The notes: generated by a model not told the origin, from the letters alone. DNA of 22,529 bases from Candidatus Fermentibacterota bacterium (GCA_016928395.1 JAFGKV010000277.1:1-22529), one strand, 5' to 3'; shown: positions 1 to 8,544, counted from the stretch's first letter. Numbers and translations are program-made.

Positions 1-864
1 AACAACAGTGCGGTGTATCTCGATGGCGCCCTGGCGGCCCAGGAGTCATTCCCCACGGGTGACGGCGACAACTGGGCTGGATTCGCCACGGTCTCGGTGA
101 ATGATCACGGCGACTATGTCATCGCCGGCGATACGGATGGGCCGACGGCCACCGACGCCTTTGTCGCGGTCAATGGTCAGATCGTGATTCGTGAAGGCGA
201 TGTCATCGACGGCTTCACCCTCACGACCTCGGCCTCTCTCCGGGCGGTGAGCATCAACAATGCGGGATTTGTGGCCCATATGTGGGGTATTGGTGGTGGA
301 GCGGAGGCGCTGTTCGTGGGGCGAGCGGCTGACCTGGCCGGCTCATCGCGGCTCATTGCCGCCACCGGTGCATCGCTGGATGTTGATGGCGATGGCCTTG
401 CCGATTATCAGCTCACGGATTTTTCGGCATCCTCCTCGATCAGCCCGGGACTTGACCTGGCCACGGGCATGGTGGTCTTCGCGGAAGTCGATCTCACCCC
501 TGAGGGCGGCGGCACGGAGATTGAGGCCATCGTCGGCTTTCCTGCCTGTGCCGGGCCTCTGATCCTCACGGGTACGCTCATCGACTCCACGCTGGTCGAC
601 CTGCAATGGACCCCATCCCCCTCGGTCTACCAGTACTGGCTGTACGGTGCAGGAAACCAGCAGTACTTCGTGCCCGGATTCGCGCCTGATTTCTTGCATC
701 GCATAGGGATCTACCCGCCGGAAGTCACGAGCGCGCCGTGGCCTGGCCCTGGCGACCCCAATGACAATGCGACCTTCATCGTCATCGCTGTGACGCCCAG
801 CGGAGTGGAAATGACTCGGTCGAACAGGTTTGGCGAGTTCGACTTCGAGGCCGACATCCCCTGA
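1..864 (+). CDS. C-terminal part of a secreted/surface protein with a GEFDFE tail
   Basis: The reading frame is open from base 1, so the start lies outside the window; 287 residues are visible. The first ~180 residues repeat a pattern like 'SVNDHGDYVIAG' and 'AVSINNAGFVA', reminiscent of extracellular proteins built from 'lNd.GdvvF' beta-strand repeats, plus a 'DVDGDGLADY' acidic stretch that could bind calcium. From about residue 180 ('PLILTGTLIDSTLVDLQWTPSP') it looks like a fibronectin type III fold. It ends 'SNRFGEFDFEADIP', nearly the same as the tail near the end of the protein at 19562-22387. Export is inferred from composition, since no signal peptide can be seen. I do not recognise a specific function. 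The next gene begins 13 bp after the stop. Confidence 0.7.
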   Translation, partial: NNSAVYLDGALAAQESFPTGDGDNWAGFATVSVNDHGDYVIAGDTDGPTATDAFVAVNGQIVIREGDVIDGFTLTTSASLRAVSINNAGFVAHMWGIGGGAEALFVGRAADLAGSSRLIAATGASLDVDGDGLADYQLTDFSASSSISPGLDLATGMVVFAEVDLTPEGGGTEIEAIVGFPACAGPLILTGTLIDSTLVDLQWTPSPSVYQYWLYGAGNQQYFVPGFAPDFLHRIGIYPPEVTSAPWPGPGDPNDNATFIVIAVTPSGVEMTRSNRFGEFDFEADIP

Positions 865-877
865 GCGCACGGTACAG

Positions 878-1507
878 ATGGACAAAGATGAGGCGGTGGT
901 GAAGACCGCGGTCTTCACCACCGCGCGGCTCACGGTTCGCCCCGCACGCCCCACCACGGAGGACTCAGCGTTCCTCTATCGGTTGTGGACGACTGCGGCG
1001 GTCATGCGCCCCGTAGGGTTTCCCGAAGGCCTTCGGACCACACCGGAAGAGATCCTCCTTGCAGTACAGGGCTATCGAAACCCGCCCTTCGACATCCCGT
1101 TATTGGTTGAACTGGCGGCCACGGAGCGGCTCATTGGTCAGTGTAAATTGGGGACGCCGGATTCTGAGGGTGTCGCCGGAACCGATGTAAAGCTGCTCCC
1201 CGAGTTCTGGGGTCAGGGCTTCGGCTCGGAGCTGAAGCGGGCGCTGGTCTCCTATCTGTTTTCCCACACGGACTGCCTCGCGGTACAGGCCACCCCGAAC
1301 CGGGACAATATCGCGTCGCAGCGAATGCAGGAAGCGGCGGGTGGCCGGCGGGTAGGCGAGGGCGTGCATCGTTTCCCGGAGCACATGCGCGAGTATACGA
1401 CGGATGTGGCGTTTTATGTGTATCACATACGAAGACAGGAGTGGGAAAAGGAGGGAGAAGACCTCGCGAGCTGTTGCGTGCACACCACGGCCTGGAATCG
1501 GCATTGA
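878..1507 (+). CDS. GNAT family N-acetyltransferase (RimJ/RimL-like)
   Basis: 209 residues from ATG 878. The acetyltransferase fold starts at 'ARLTVRPARPTTEDS' (residues 16-30), as is usual for the Acetyltransf_3 / RimJ-RimL group. The acetyl-CoA pyrophosphate loop is visible as 'EFWGQGFGSELKRAL' (about 109-123), followed by 'TPNRDNIASQRMQEAAG', the usual helix after beta-5. The acceptor substrate cannot be told from sequence. The start is uncertain: an upstream in-frame ATG at 830 would overlap the previous gene, and ATG 878 has no clear SD. A perfect 32-bp palindrome covers codons 6-16, just before the conserved fold, so the first ~15 residues may be element-derived. The stop lies 11 bp from the stop of the convergent membrane protein gene. 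Confidence 0.82.
   Translation: MDKDEAVVKTAVFTTARLTVRPARPTTEDSAFLYRLWTTAAVMRPVGFPEGLRTTPEEILLAVQGYRNPPFDIPLLVELAATERLIGQCKLGTPDSEGVAGTDVKLLPEFWGQGFGSELKRALVSYLFSHTDCLAVQATPNRDNIASQRMQEAAGGRRVGEGVHRFPEHMREYTTDVAFYVYHIRRQEWEKEGEDLASCCVHTTAWNRH
893..924. repeat. Perfect 32-bp palindrome inside the GNAT 5' coding region
   Basis: The half-site GCGGTGGTGAAGACCG is followed at once by its exact reverse complement, with no spacer and no mismatch; symmetry breaks at 892/925. It begins 15 bp after ATG 878 and is read as 'AVVKTAVFTTA'. Such perfect symmetry is not expected by chance in a window this size. It could be an operator for a dimeric regulator, a dispersed palindromic element, or an mRNA hairpin affecting translation. 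No T-run follows, so it does not look like an intrinsic terminator. Confidence 0.9.
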
Positions 1508-1518
1508 GGCCGGATGGG

Positions 1519-1866
1519 CTAAAATACGATTGGGCCGATCCTGGGAACGGTGTAAAGGATACCCATCAGCATCCCAATTCCGATGAACATGGCCATGGCG
1601 ACGAAGACCTGGAGGACAACGACCGCCAGTCCCCCGACATACGTGGTCTTCAGGATCGCGCTGTAGCCTGCGCCGCCCAGGAGCAGCCCCACCAAATTGC
1701 CGGGACCGGGAAAACCCAGGCCGACAAGCTGCAGAGCGCCTGCGACCAACGTGGCAAGAAGACACCAGAGGAAACCATTCCTCTTGGCGCCGACGATCAC
1801 CGCGGCAATCTTGACCGGCAGAAGCGAGATGCACATCACTGCCGCGATGAGGAGAAGTCGTACCAT
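1519..1866 (-). CDS. Small integral membrane protein, unknown function
   Basis: 115 residues from ATG 1866, chosen because GGAGG (plus-strand 1875-1879) lies 8 nt upstream; a longer reading to 1923 would run over that SD. The protein is almost entirely hydrophobic, with four likely membrane spans: residues ~1-24, ~30-50 ('FLWCLLATLVAGALQLVGLG'), ~55-75 and ~78-104 ('GLAVVVLQVFVAMAMFIGIG'), joined by very short loops, one with 'KRNG'. No family motif is recognised. It diverges from malQ with 37 bp between starts, so promoters for one or both genes must lie inside the neighbouring coding sequence. Its 3' end faces the GNAT gene. Confidence 0.75.
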   Translation of the reverse strand: MVRLLLIAAVMCISLLPVKIAAVIVGAKRNGFLWCLLATLVAGALQLVGLGFPGPGNLVGLLLGGAGYSAILKTTYVGGLAVVVLQVFVAMAMFIGIGMLMGILYTVPRIGPIVF

Positions 1867-1903
1867 GTCAAAAGCCTCCGATGAAAGCGAAGGGAGAATG
1901 CCC

Positions 1904-3454
1904 ATGAATAGCACGGCAGTCAAGGAGGAAACTTCCTGCCCGGGGTTCGCGCTGCTGCACCGCAGATCCGCGGGGATACTGATGCACCCGACCTCATTGC
2001 CCGGGCCCGGCGGAGTCGGCGACTTAGGCCCCTCGTGCCATCAGTTCCTCGACTTCGCCGCCGCGGCCAAGGCATCTCTCTGGCAGGTGCTGCCCTTGGG
2101 GCCAACGGGGTATGGCGGTTCACCGTATCAGTGCACCTCGTCGTTCGCGGGCAATCCCTTGCTCATCAGCCTGGAGTGGCTGCGGGATCATGGGTTGCTG
2201 GATAGAGACGTTCTGCAGCACCCACTCCCCTCCGGGGCCCACACCATGCTCCGGGAAGCCGCGTCGCTCAAGGAACGCGCCTTGCAGGCGGCCTTTGACC
2301 GGTTTCGCGCCCAGGGTTCTGCCGGGCAATGGAGCGAGGAGTTCTCCCGCTTCAAGGATGAGCAGTCGTGGTGGCTTGAAGACTATGCGCTGTGTGCGGC
2401 CCTCAAGGAGGAGCATGACGGCGCTCCGTGGTTTGAGTGGCCCCAGGAGCTGAGAGCCCGCGACGTGGACGCACTCCGCGATGCAGGCCTGCGGCGTGGC
2501 GACAGAATCGAATACCGGCGATTCGTGCAGTTTGTCTGGTGGCTCCAGTGGCAGGAAGTCCGCGCGGAGGCAAGACGCCGGGGCATTCTCATCATGGGTG
2601 ACATCCCGATCTTCCCGGCCCATGACAGTGCCGATGTGTGGGCCAACCAGGCATTCTTCAAGCTGGACGAGAAGGGGCAGCCATTCATGGTAGCTGGCGT
2701 GCCGCCAGACTACTTCAGCAAGACGGGCCAACTCTGGGGCAATCCCGTATACCGGTGGGACGTGATCGAGGACACCGGGTTTGACTGGTGGGCGAAACGG
2801 CTCGGCTACACCTTCAGCCTCGTGGACATCATCCGCCTGGACCACTTCCGGGGATTCATGGCGGCCTGGGAGGTACCCGCGGGAGAAATGACCGCGGTGC
2901 ATGGGCAATGGGTGCCGGGACCGGGCAGGCGTATCTTCGAACATCTGGGCCGCACGGTGGGCACCCTTCCCATCGTGGCGGAGAATCTGGGCGTGATCAC
3001 CCCAGACGTCGAAGCCGCTCGACAGGAGTTTGCGTTTCCCGGCATGAATATCCTCCAGTTCGCCTTTGACAGCGACTCGGCGAATCCCCACCTGCCGCAC
3101 AACCAGGGCAAAGACGTGGTGACCTATACGGGAACCCACGACAATGACACCACCGTGGGATGGTTCGCGGCCGCCGGGGATGGCGTAAAGGGCTACCTCC
3201 GGGAGTACCTGGACCGGAGCGAACCACGGATCCCCTACGATCTTATCCGGCTTGCCTACGCCTCGGCCGCCAATACCGCCGTGGTCCCCCTGCAGGATGT
3301 GCTTGGCCTGGACGGGAACGCCAGGATGAACTACCCGGGACGACAGGAAGGGAATTGGGGCTGGCGTTTCACCGCCGACCAGCTCCAGGATCACCATGTC
3401 AGGCCCTTGGCCGACCTGGCCCGCGCCTTCGGCCGGCTGCCGGAGTCTGAGTGA
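1904..3454 (+). CDS. malQ: 4-alpha-glucanotransferase (amylomaltase, GH77)
   Basis: 516 residues, the usual length for bacterial amylomaltase. It moves alpha-1,4-glucan segments between maltodextrins in the cytoplasm during glycogen or maltodextrin use. GH77 landmarks are clear: 'PTSLPGPGGVGDLG' near residue 30, 'QVLPLGPTGYGGSPYQ' (~61-76), 'ILIMGDIPIFPAHDSADVWA', the nucleophile D313 in 'IIRLDHFRGF', the acid/base E360 in 'VAENLGVITPDV', and the third carboxylate D413 in 'GTHDNDTT'. The spacing of the first two (47 residues) equals that of the Thermus enzyme. ATG 1904 was chosen because AGGGAG lies 7 nt upstream; ATG 1898 and ATG 1865 are also in frame but worse placed. The tricorn gene follows in the same direction. 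Confidence 0.95.
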   Translation: MNSTAVKEETSCPGFALLHRRSAGILMHPTSLPGPGGVGDLGPSCHQFLDFAAAAKASLWQVLPLGPTGYGGSPYQCTSSFAGNPLLISLEWLRDHGLLDRDVLQHPLPSGAHTMLREAASLKERALQAAFDRFRAQGSAGQWSEEFSRFKDEQSWWLEDYALCAALKEEHDGAPWFEWPQELRARDVDALRDAGLRRGDRIEYRRFVQFVWWLQWQEVRAEARRRGILIMGDIPIFPAHDSADVWANQAFFKLDEKGQPFMVAGVPPDYFSKTGQLWGNPVYRWDVIEDTGFDWWAKRLGYTFSLVDIIRLDHFRGFMAAWEVPAGEMTAVHGQWVPGPGRRIFEHLGRTVGTLPIVAENLGVITPDVEAARQEFAFPGMNILQFAFDSDSANPHLPHNQGKDVVTYTGTHDNDTTVGWFAAAGDGVKGYLREYLDRSEPRIPYDLIRLAYASAANTAVVPLQDVLGLDGNARMNYPGRQEGNWGWRFTADQLQDHHVRPLADLARAFGRLPESE

Positions 3455-3513
3455 GCGCGATCACGGCCCGCGATGCGTCGTTCGACGCACGAGTTCTACT
3501 ATCGGAGGGTTCC

Positions 3514-6500
3514 ATGGTTCTCATCCTTGCGCTGCTGCTTGCCTGGTCCTCGGCGCAGGCCGAGCCACTTCTCGGGGCTCGGCGGCCGTGCCCGTCGCCT
3601 GACGGGGAGTCGGTGGCGTTCGACTATCAGGGCGATATCTGGGAGGTGGCAGCATCCGGCGGTCTGCCCCGGCGGCTCACGGCGAACGAGGCATCCGACT
3701 GGGGCGCCCTCTACTCGCCCGACGGGCAGTGGATCGCGTTCAACTCCGACCGTGAGGGTGGCTCAGATGTGTTTGTCATGCCAGCCGAAGGGGGTTCTGA
3801 ACGCCGACTGACCTTTCACAGTGCGGGCGACTACGCGGTCGCATGGGAGCCCGACGGTCTTGCCATTCTGACCAGTACCTACCGGTACGAACCACGGGGC
3901 CAGATCGACCGCGTGCCACTGGATGGTTCGCTTCCCGTTCCCATCGTGTCCGAGGACGTGAATGACGCGGTCCTCAGCCCCGACGGGCGGCGCCTCGCGG
4001 TGTCTATCGGCGGCAATCCGTGGTGGCGCAAACACTATCGCGGAAGTGCAGGCGGTGAGATCTGGGTCCGCGACCTTGGCGATGCATCCTGGGCACGCAT
4101 CACGACGACGCCAGACGATGAACGGTTCCCATGCTGGTCACCCGGCGGCGACTCACTGTTCTTCGTGCTGGAGGCCGACTCGGTGCCCAACATCCACTGC
4201 GTCAACCTGCACACCAAGACGGTCACGCGCCTCACCACGCACGATGCATACGGCGCCCGGTTCCCCCGAACGTCGCGAACCGGAGTCATCCTCTACGAAC
4301 ACGGGCATCGGCTGTGGACGCTGGAGCCCCCCTATCGGCACCCGCGGGAATTGGTCATTGAGCGGGCGAGCGACTGCCCGGGTTCCTCCTCAGCGTTCCT
4401 CACCGAGACCACCGCGTCGGCCTTTGCGGTGTCGCGCGATGAGAAGTCGCTCGCACTCGTCGCGCGCGGCACTCTTGTCGGCGTGCCGCTGACCAAGGAC
4501 CGGACCGTGCTCTCTCCACGGCTGCTGGTGAGCGGTCCTATGCGCGTCGATGACCCTGTCTGGCATCCTAAAGGGATCGCCCTGGCCTACGCGTCTGACC
4601 GGGGAGGCGCCTGGAACATCTACGAGCTCACGCCAGATGACGGCAATCGGAGCTTCCTTCAAAACGACGCCTGGAACGAACGTCGTCTGACAGGCGGTCC
4701 CGGCAGCGATCGAGCGCCCGCGTATTCCCCGGATGGCGCACAGATCGCCTTCATACGAAACGAACGGCAGCTTTGTCGGATGAAGCGTGACGGATCTGAC
4801 GTCCGAATGCTTGTCGAGTCGCCCGGCATCACGGGCTTCTTCTGGTCGCCTGACAGCCGTTTCATCGCGTACAGCGCCACGACATTGGAGTGGCGTGAAG
4901 ACGTGTTCGTCGTGCCCGCGTCAGGCGGCGAACCGCTCCAGATAACGCGCCACCCCAACGACGACTACTCCCCGCAGTGGGATCCGAAGGGGCGCTGGAT
5001 CTCCTTCGCGTCGCGCACCTCGGAGGGCGAATGGACCCTCAAGATGGTGTTCCTCACGCAAGGGGAGTTCGAGAAGACGAAGGAGGATCGGTTGCTGGAG
5101 GCGGAGAGCGGGGCTGACAGTTCCGCCGACGAGATCACGGTCATCATCGAGCCCGATGAGATCTTCAGGCGAGTCCGGACCATCACCACCGTCCGGGGCG
5201 ACTACTATCCCTACAGTCTCAGCACCGACGGCGGCTCGGCGGTATTCAAGGCAACCACCTTTGACGGCAACGATCTCTTCGTGGTCGACGTGTGGGATGA
5301 GAAGCGGACACAGGTCACCACCGGTGGCCTCAATCCTGAGTCGTTTTCGTGGGGCCCGACCAGCGGGAGGGTGTTCTACCGCACGCCTGGCGGTGCAGTG
5401 GCCACGGTTGACAAGGAGGGGAAGGAGAGGACCTCGCTGGGCTTTTCCGTGCGGCTGCGGGTGAACCGGGCGACGGAGCGACGCCAGATGCTCGATGAGG
5501 CATGGCGTCTCCTCCGGGACCGGTTCTATGACCCGGCCATGCATGGTGTCGATTGGCAGTCGGTGCACGACAACTATGCCCACCTGATTGATCCCTGCGC
5601 CACCGAGCCCGAGTTCCATAACCTGCTGCGGCAAATGATCGGCGAGCTGGGCGCGTCACATCTTGGCGTGTGGCGTGAGGGAACGGGCATCCCGGCCACG
5701 GGTGAACTGGGAATCATCCCGGATCCGCTCTACCGCGGCGAAGGCGTGCGGGTAGACCGGGTGGTACGACGTTCGCCGGCGTGGATGAGGCGCTCCCGCA
5801 TCGAGCCCGGAGAGATTATCCTCAAGGTCGACGGGGCGCCTGTCCCCTCGGCCGAATCGTTCTTCGATCTCCTGCGGGGCACGGCAGGGCACCCGGTCCT
5901 CCTGTCGGTCAAGGGTTCCGGCGCGCGCGCCGTGCGCATCACACCCATCGATCCATGGCCGCTACGGACTCTCCTGCGGGAGGAACGGGTGGAGACGCTG
6001 CGGGACCGCGTGGATTCGCTGTCGGGCGGTCGCGTCGGCTATCTCTACATCAAGGCCATGGGCGACGATGACTGGCTGACCTTCCAGCGCGACTTTCTCG
6101 GCTTCAACTACGACAAGGACGCGCTGATCATCGACGTGCGCGGCAATACAGGCGGCAACATCCACGACAAGATCATCGCCATGCTGGCCGGCAGACCCTT
6201 CGCGCGATCCGTAAGGCGGAACGGGCGTGAGACGGTGGAACCCGCCCTGCGGTGGGACAAACCGCTGGCCGTGCTCATCGACGAGGGCTCCTACTCCGAC
6301 GGCGAGATCTTCCCCACGGGGATCAAGACCCTGGGGCTGGGTACGCTCGTGGGAGTTCCCACCCATGGCGCGGTCATCGGCACCAATGATGTGAAGCTGC
6401 TTGACGGGACGACCTTCCGCGTGCCCACCGTGGGTTGGTGGCGAGTCGACGGCACCAACATGGAGAACAACGGAATCGAGCCCGACGTGTACGTCGAACG

Positions 6501-6585
6501 AATGCCGGAAGAGCACCGCTTTGGGCGTGACTCGCAGCTCCAGCGGGCGGTGGCGGTAATGATGGAAGCGCTCGGGAGGAACTAG
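3514..6585 (+). CDS. Secreted tricorn protease homologue (peptidase family S41)
   Basis: 1023 residues, close to the size of archaeal tricorn. Tricorn is a large oligomeric serine protease that cuts oligopeptides fed through beta-propellers. Seen in order: a signal peptide ('MVLILALLLAWSSAQA', cleavage before EP); beta-propeller PD40/WD-like repeats ('SPDGESVAF', 'SPDGQWIAF', 'SPDGRRLAV', 'SPDGAQIAF', 'SPDSRFIAY') over roughly 25-650; an S41 core; a PDZ domain around 'RIEPGEIILKVDGAPV'; and the catalytic half. Likely tetrad residues: H716 in 'GELGASHLG', S928-D929 in 'GSYSDGE', and E984 in 'MENNGIEPD'. ATG 3514 was chosen for GGAGGG 4 nt upstream and because the signal peptide starts there; a GTG at 3451 overlapping the malQ stop would add 21 residues ahead of it. 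The archaeal enzyme is cytosolic, so export is a difference. An alpha/beta hydrolase follows after 5 bp. Confidence 0.93.
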   Translation: MVLILALLLAWSSAQAEPLLGARRPCPSPDGESVAFDYQGDIWEVAASGGLPRRLTANEASDWGALYSPDGQWIAFNSDREGGSDVFVMPAEGGSERRLTFHSAGDYAVAWEPDGLAILTSTYRYEPRGQIDRVPLDGSLPVPIVSEDVNDAVLSPDGRRLAVSIGGNPWWRKHYRGSAGGEIWVRDLGDASWARITTTPDDERFPCWSPGGDSLFFVLEADSVPNIHCVNLHTKTVTRLTTHDAYGARFPRTSRTGVILYEHGHRLWTLEPPYRHPRELVIERASDCPGSSSAFLTETTASAFAVSRDEKSLALVARGTLVGVPLTKDRTVLSPRLLVSGPMRVDDPVWHPKGIALAYASDRGGAWNIYELTPDDGNRSFLQNDAWNERRLTGGPGSDRAPAYSPDGAQIAFIRNERQLCRMKRDGSDVRMLVESPGITGFFWSPDSRFIAYSATTLEWREDVFVVPASGGEPLQITRHPNDDYSPQWDPKGRWISFASRTSEGEWTLKMVFLTQGEFEKTKEDRLLEAESGADSSADEITVIIEPDEIFRRVRTITTVRGDYYPYSLSTDGGSAVFKATTFDGNDLFVVDVWDEKRTQVTTGGLNPESFSWGPTSGRVFYRTPGGAVATVDKEGKERTSLGFSVRLRVNRATERRQMLDEAWRLLRDRFYDPAMHGVDWQSVHDNYAHLIDPCATEPEFHNLLRQMIGELGASHLGVWREGTGIPATGELGIIPDPLYRGEGVRVDRVVRRSPAWMRRSRIEPGEIILKVDGAPVPSAESFFDLLRGTAGHPVLLSVKGSGARAVRITPIDPWPLRTLLREERVETLRDRVDSLSGGRVGYLYIKAMGDDDWLTFQRDFLGFNYDKDALIIDVRGNTGGNIHDKIIAMLAGRPFARSVRRNGRETVEPALRWDKPLAVLIDEGSYSDGEIFPTGIKTLGLGTLVGVPTHGAVIGTNDVKLLDGTTFRVPTVGWWRVDGTNMENNGIEPDVYVERMPEEHRFGRDSQLQRAVAVMMEALGRN

Positions 6586-6590
6586 ACCGC

Positions 6591-7436
6591 ATGGACGACG
6601 GGATCCTAATACGCCGGCATGGGAGCTCTGGTCCCGTCGTCATCGCGTTGCACGGAGGTCCGGCGGCAGCAGGATCCGCGGCGCCCATCGCCCGAGGTCT
6701 CTCCGGCGCTTTCCGGGTGCTGGAGCCGTGGCAGCGGGCAAGCAGCGCTGAGCCGCTCACCGTGGCCCGGCACGTGGCAGATCTCCATGAGGTAGTCCTG
6801 ACTGCCGATTCCGGTGTCGCGCCGGCTCTGGTGGGAGAATCCTGGGGAGCCATGCTGGCGCTGGCCTATGCCGCCGCGCATCCCGCACACGCGGGTCCCC
6901 TCGTGCTGGTGGGCTGCGGCACCTTCGACACGGCGGCGCGGGCCCGCATCGGTGAGATCCTTGAGGAACGAACAGACGACGCCCTGCGGCAGCGCCTGCA
7001 GGAACTATCTCGGGAGTTCTCGGACCCCTGGGAACGTCTCGCCAAGAGGTACGAGCTGATCAGGCATCTCTACTCGTACGATCCCATCGAGGAAGATGCA
7101 GATGACGTGCCCCCTCTGGATGTGACAGCACACCGGGAAACCTGGGACGACATGCTCCGCCTCCAGAAGGAGGGGGTCTATCCGGCGGCATTTGCCGCGA
7201 TCACCTCGCCGGTGATCATGCTGCACGGGGCATACGATCCCCATCCCGGACAGATGATCCGTGACAGCCTCGTGCCGTACATCCCACAGATCGAGTATCA
7301 GGAATGGGAGCGGTGCGGGCACCACCCATGGAAGGAACGGGCGATCCGAGAGGAGTTCTTCTCGACGCTGGGGGACTGGCTCATGCGGAACACACAGGGG
7401 CCACACAGCACGTCTCCGGATCCTGCAGCGCCGTAG
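6591..7436 (+). CDS. Alpha/beta hydrolase, proline iminopeptidase-like (S33)
   Basis: 281 residues. The alpha/beta hydrolase triad and oxyanion loop are visible: 'HGGP' (21-24), nucleophile elbow 'GESWG' with S84, acid D216 in 'LHGAYDPHP', and base H244 in 'CGHHPWKE'. HGGP together with G-x-S-W-G is typical of prolyl aminopeptidases of family S33, which release N-terminal proline from peptides; tricorn factor F1 belongs there. The usual fourth glycine of HGGPG is Ala here, so esterase or other hydrolase activity is possible. There is no signal peptide, so it should be cytoplasmic, unlike the exported tricorn homologue. GGGAGGA at 6574-6580, inside the end of the tricorn gene, is the SD, 10 nt before ATG; the two genes are surely co-transcribed. 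Confidence 0.85.
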   Translation: MDDGILIRRHGSSGPVVIALHGGPAAAGSAAPIARGLSGAFRVLEPWQRASSAEPLTVARHVADLHEVVLTADSGVAPALVGESWGAMLALAYAAAHPAHAGPLVLVGCGTFDTAARARIGEILEERTDDALRQRLQELSREFSDPWERLAKRYELIRHLYSYDPIEEDADDVPPLDVTAHRETWDDMLRLQKEGVYPAAFAAITSPVIMLHGAYDPHPGQMIRDSLVPYIPQIEYQEWERCGHHPWKERAIREEFFSTLGDWLMRNTQGPHSTSPDPAAP

Positions 7437-7470
7437 TGCTCACGACAACGCTGGGAAAGGACGCAGCACC

Positions 7471-8091
7471 ATGAATCCCCCCGCCAATGAACGGCGAGCC
7501 AACCATCCCATTGATGATCGGTTCCTGGATCGCTGGTCACCGCGCGCATTTGACACGACCCCCGTATCCAGAGACATCCTCGACTCCCTGTTCGAGGCGG
7601 CCCGATGGGCGCCGTCATGCTTCAACGAGCAGCCGTGGCTGTTTCTGTGCGCCCACGAGGAGCCGGATCTGGATCTTTTCAGACGACTCCTGCGCGACTC
7701 CAACCGTGTCTGGGCCGATCGCGCCCCTGTGCTGTGCTATCTGTTCGCCCGAATGGCCTTCTCCCGCAATGGAAAGCCGAACCGCTGGGCGAAGTTCGAC
7801 TGCGGTGCGGCATGGGTGTCACTGGCCCTCCAGGCGCGCAAACTCGGGCTCTATGCCCACGCCATGGCGGGATTCAGGCGTGACGACACATATGATGAGC
7901 TTGGTGTGCCAGCCGAGGACTACGAGGTCATCTGCGCCATTGCCATCGGATACTACGGGGATCCGGCGCTGCTGCCTCCCGATGTCGCGGCGAAAGAGAA
8001 GCCCAACGACCGCAAACCGATGTCGTCTTTCGTAGTCTACGGACGGATGAACAAGCCTGCGGGCCCGGCATGTCCCACCCTGATTCCCTGA
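7471..8091 (+). CDS. Nitroreductase family protein (FMN-dependent)
   Basis: 206 residues. Family features: 'RFLDRWSPRAFDTTPVSRDIL' at 18-38, giving the Arg-Ser-x-Arg phosphate-binding motif for FMN (R21, S23, R25), then 'LFEAARWAPSCFNEQPW' (40-56), and the C-terminal half 'FDCGAAWVSLALQARKLGLYAHAMAGF' typical of the flavin pocket. Members reduce nitroaromatics, quinones or other electrophiles with NAD(P)H; the physiological substrate cannot be read from sequence. GGGAAAGGA at 7453-7461 gives an SD 9 nt before ATG. It begins 34 bp after the hydrolase stop, probably in the same transcript, with no obvious functional link to the proteases. Confidence 0.92.
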   Translation: MNPPANERRANHPIDDRFLDRWSPRAFDTTPVSRDILDSLFEAARWAPSCFNEQPWLFLCAHEEPDLDLFRRLLRDSNRVWADRAPVLCYLFARMAFSRNGKPNRWAKFDCGAAWVSLALQARKLGLYAHAMAGFRRDDTYDELGVPAEDYEVICAIAIGYYGDPALLPPDVAAKEKPNDRKPMSSFVVYGRMNKPAGPACPTLIP

Positions 8092-8544
8092 CTGGTTTCC
8101 CTGAAGGCGTGCACCCGGGATCGGCTCGCGGGGCGCACGGCACGAGGGGATAATGCCAACTTGCACGATGGAGAGTACTGCACCGCGGAGCAATCCACGC
8201 TTGCTGATTTGGGGGAACTTGGCAAATTGCCGACATCCTCTGCGCCGGAGCAGTCGGGTGCAGGAGATCTCCAGGCTCAGGGAAGTACCGAAGGTACTTC
8301 AGGGCTCGCCATCTCTCGAGGCCACGCCACCATGAACGCCGCTCGAGCGTACACCGAACGCGACCGATTCACTGCACGCGATGCAGGCGGACGCGAGGAG
8401 CCGACGGCGGTCGAGGCCCAGGAAGGGGGCACGTCGTGAGGGCCTCGGGGGACGTGCGCAGACCCTGGCACAGATCGAGGATGGCGGAATGTCCCGATCA
8501 GGCCCTTGTTTGCGGGTGGATGCCGGCGTATTCGAGGTGCATAC
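8092..8544. other. 453-bp gap without a convincing gene
   Basis: Short open frames exist on both strands (for example 8161-8439 plus), but they lack SD sites and recognisable protein character, so I do not call them. The one clear structure is the hairpin at 8282-8300. No T-run terminator is seen after the nitroreductase gene. The promoter for the next two genes is presumably here, but I could not pick out convincing -35/-10 boxes. A small RNA would be possible. Confidence 0.6.
8282..8300. repeat. Perfect 8-bp stem hairpin, 3-nt loop
   Basis: GAAGTACC, loop GAA, GGTACTTC: a perfect inverted repeat in the middle of the gap. No U-tract follows (AGGGCTCG), so it is not a standard intrinsic terminator. 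It could be a regulator-binding site or part of a structured RNA. Confidence 0.7.

Noticed and set aside
893-924. Intrinsic terminator of the upstream gene
   Set aside because: The stem is strong but has no T-run on either side and lies inside the next coding sequence.
2120-3397. Long minus-strand open frame (425 codons)
   Set aside because: Antisense to malQ, where all GH77 active-site residues are on the plus strand.
4921-5634. Minus-strand open frame of 237 codons
   Set aside because: Antisense to the tricorn gene and without protein-like character.
8161-8439. Small gene of 92 codons in the gap
   Set aside because: No SD, composition like non-coding DNA, and it reads through the hairpin at 8282-8300.
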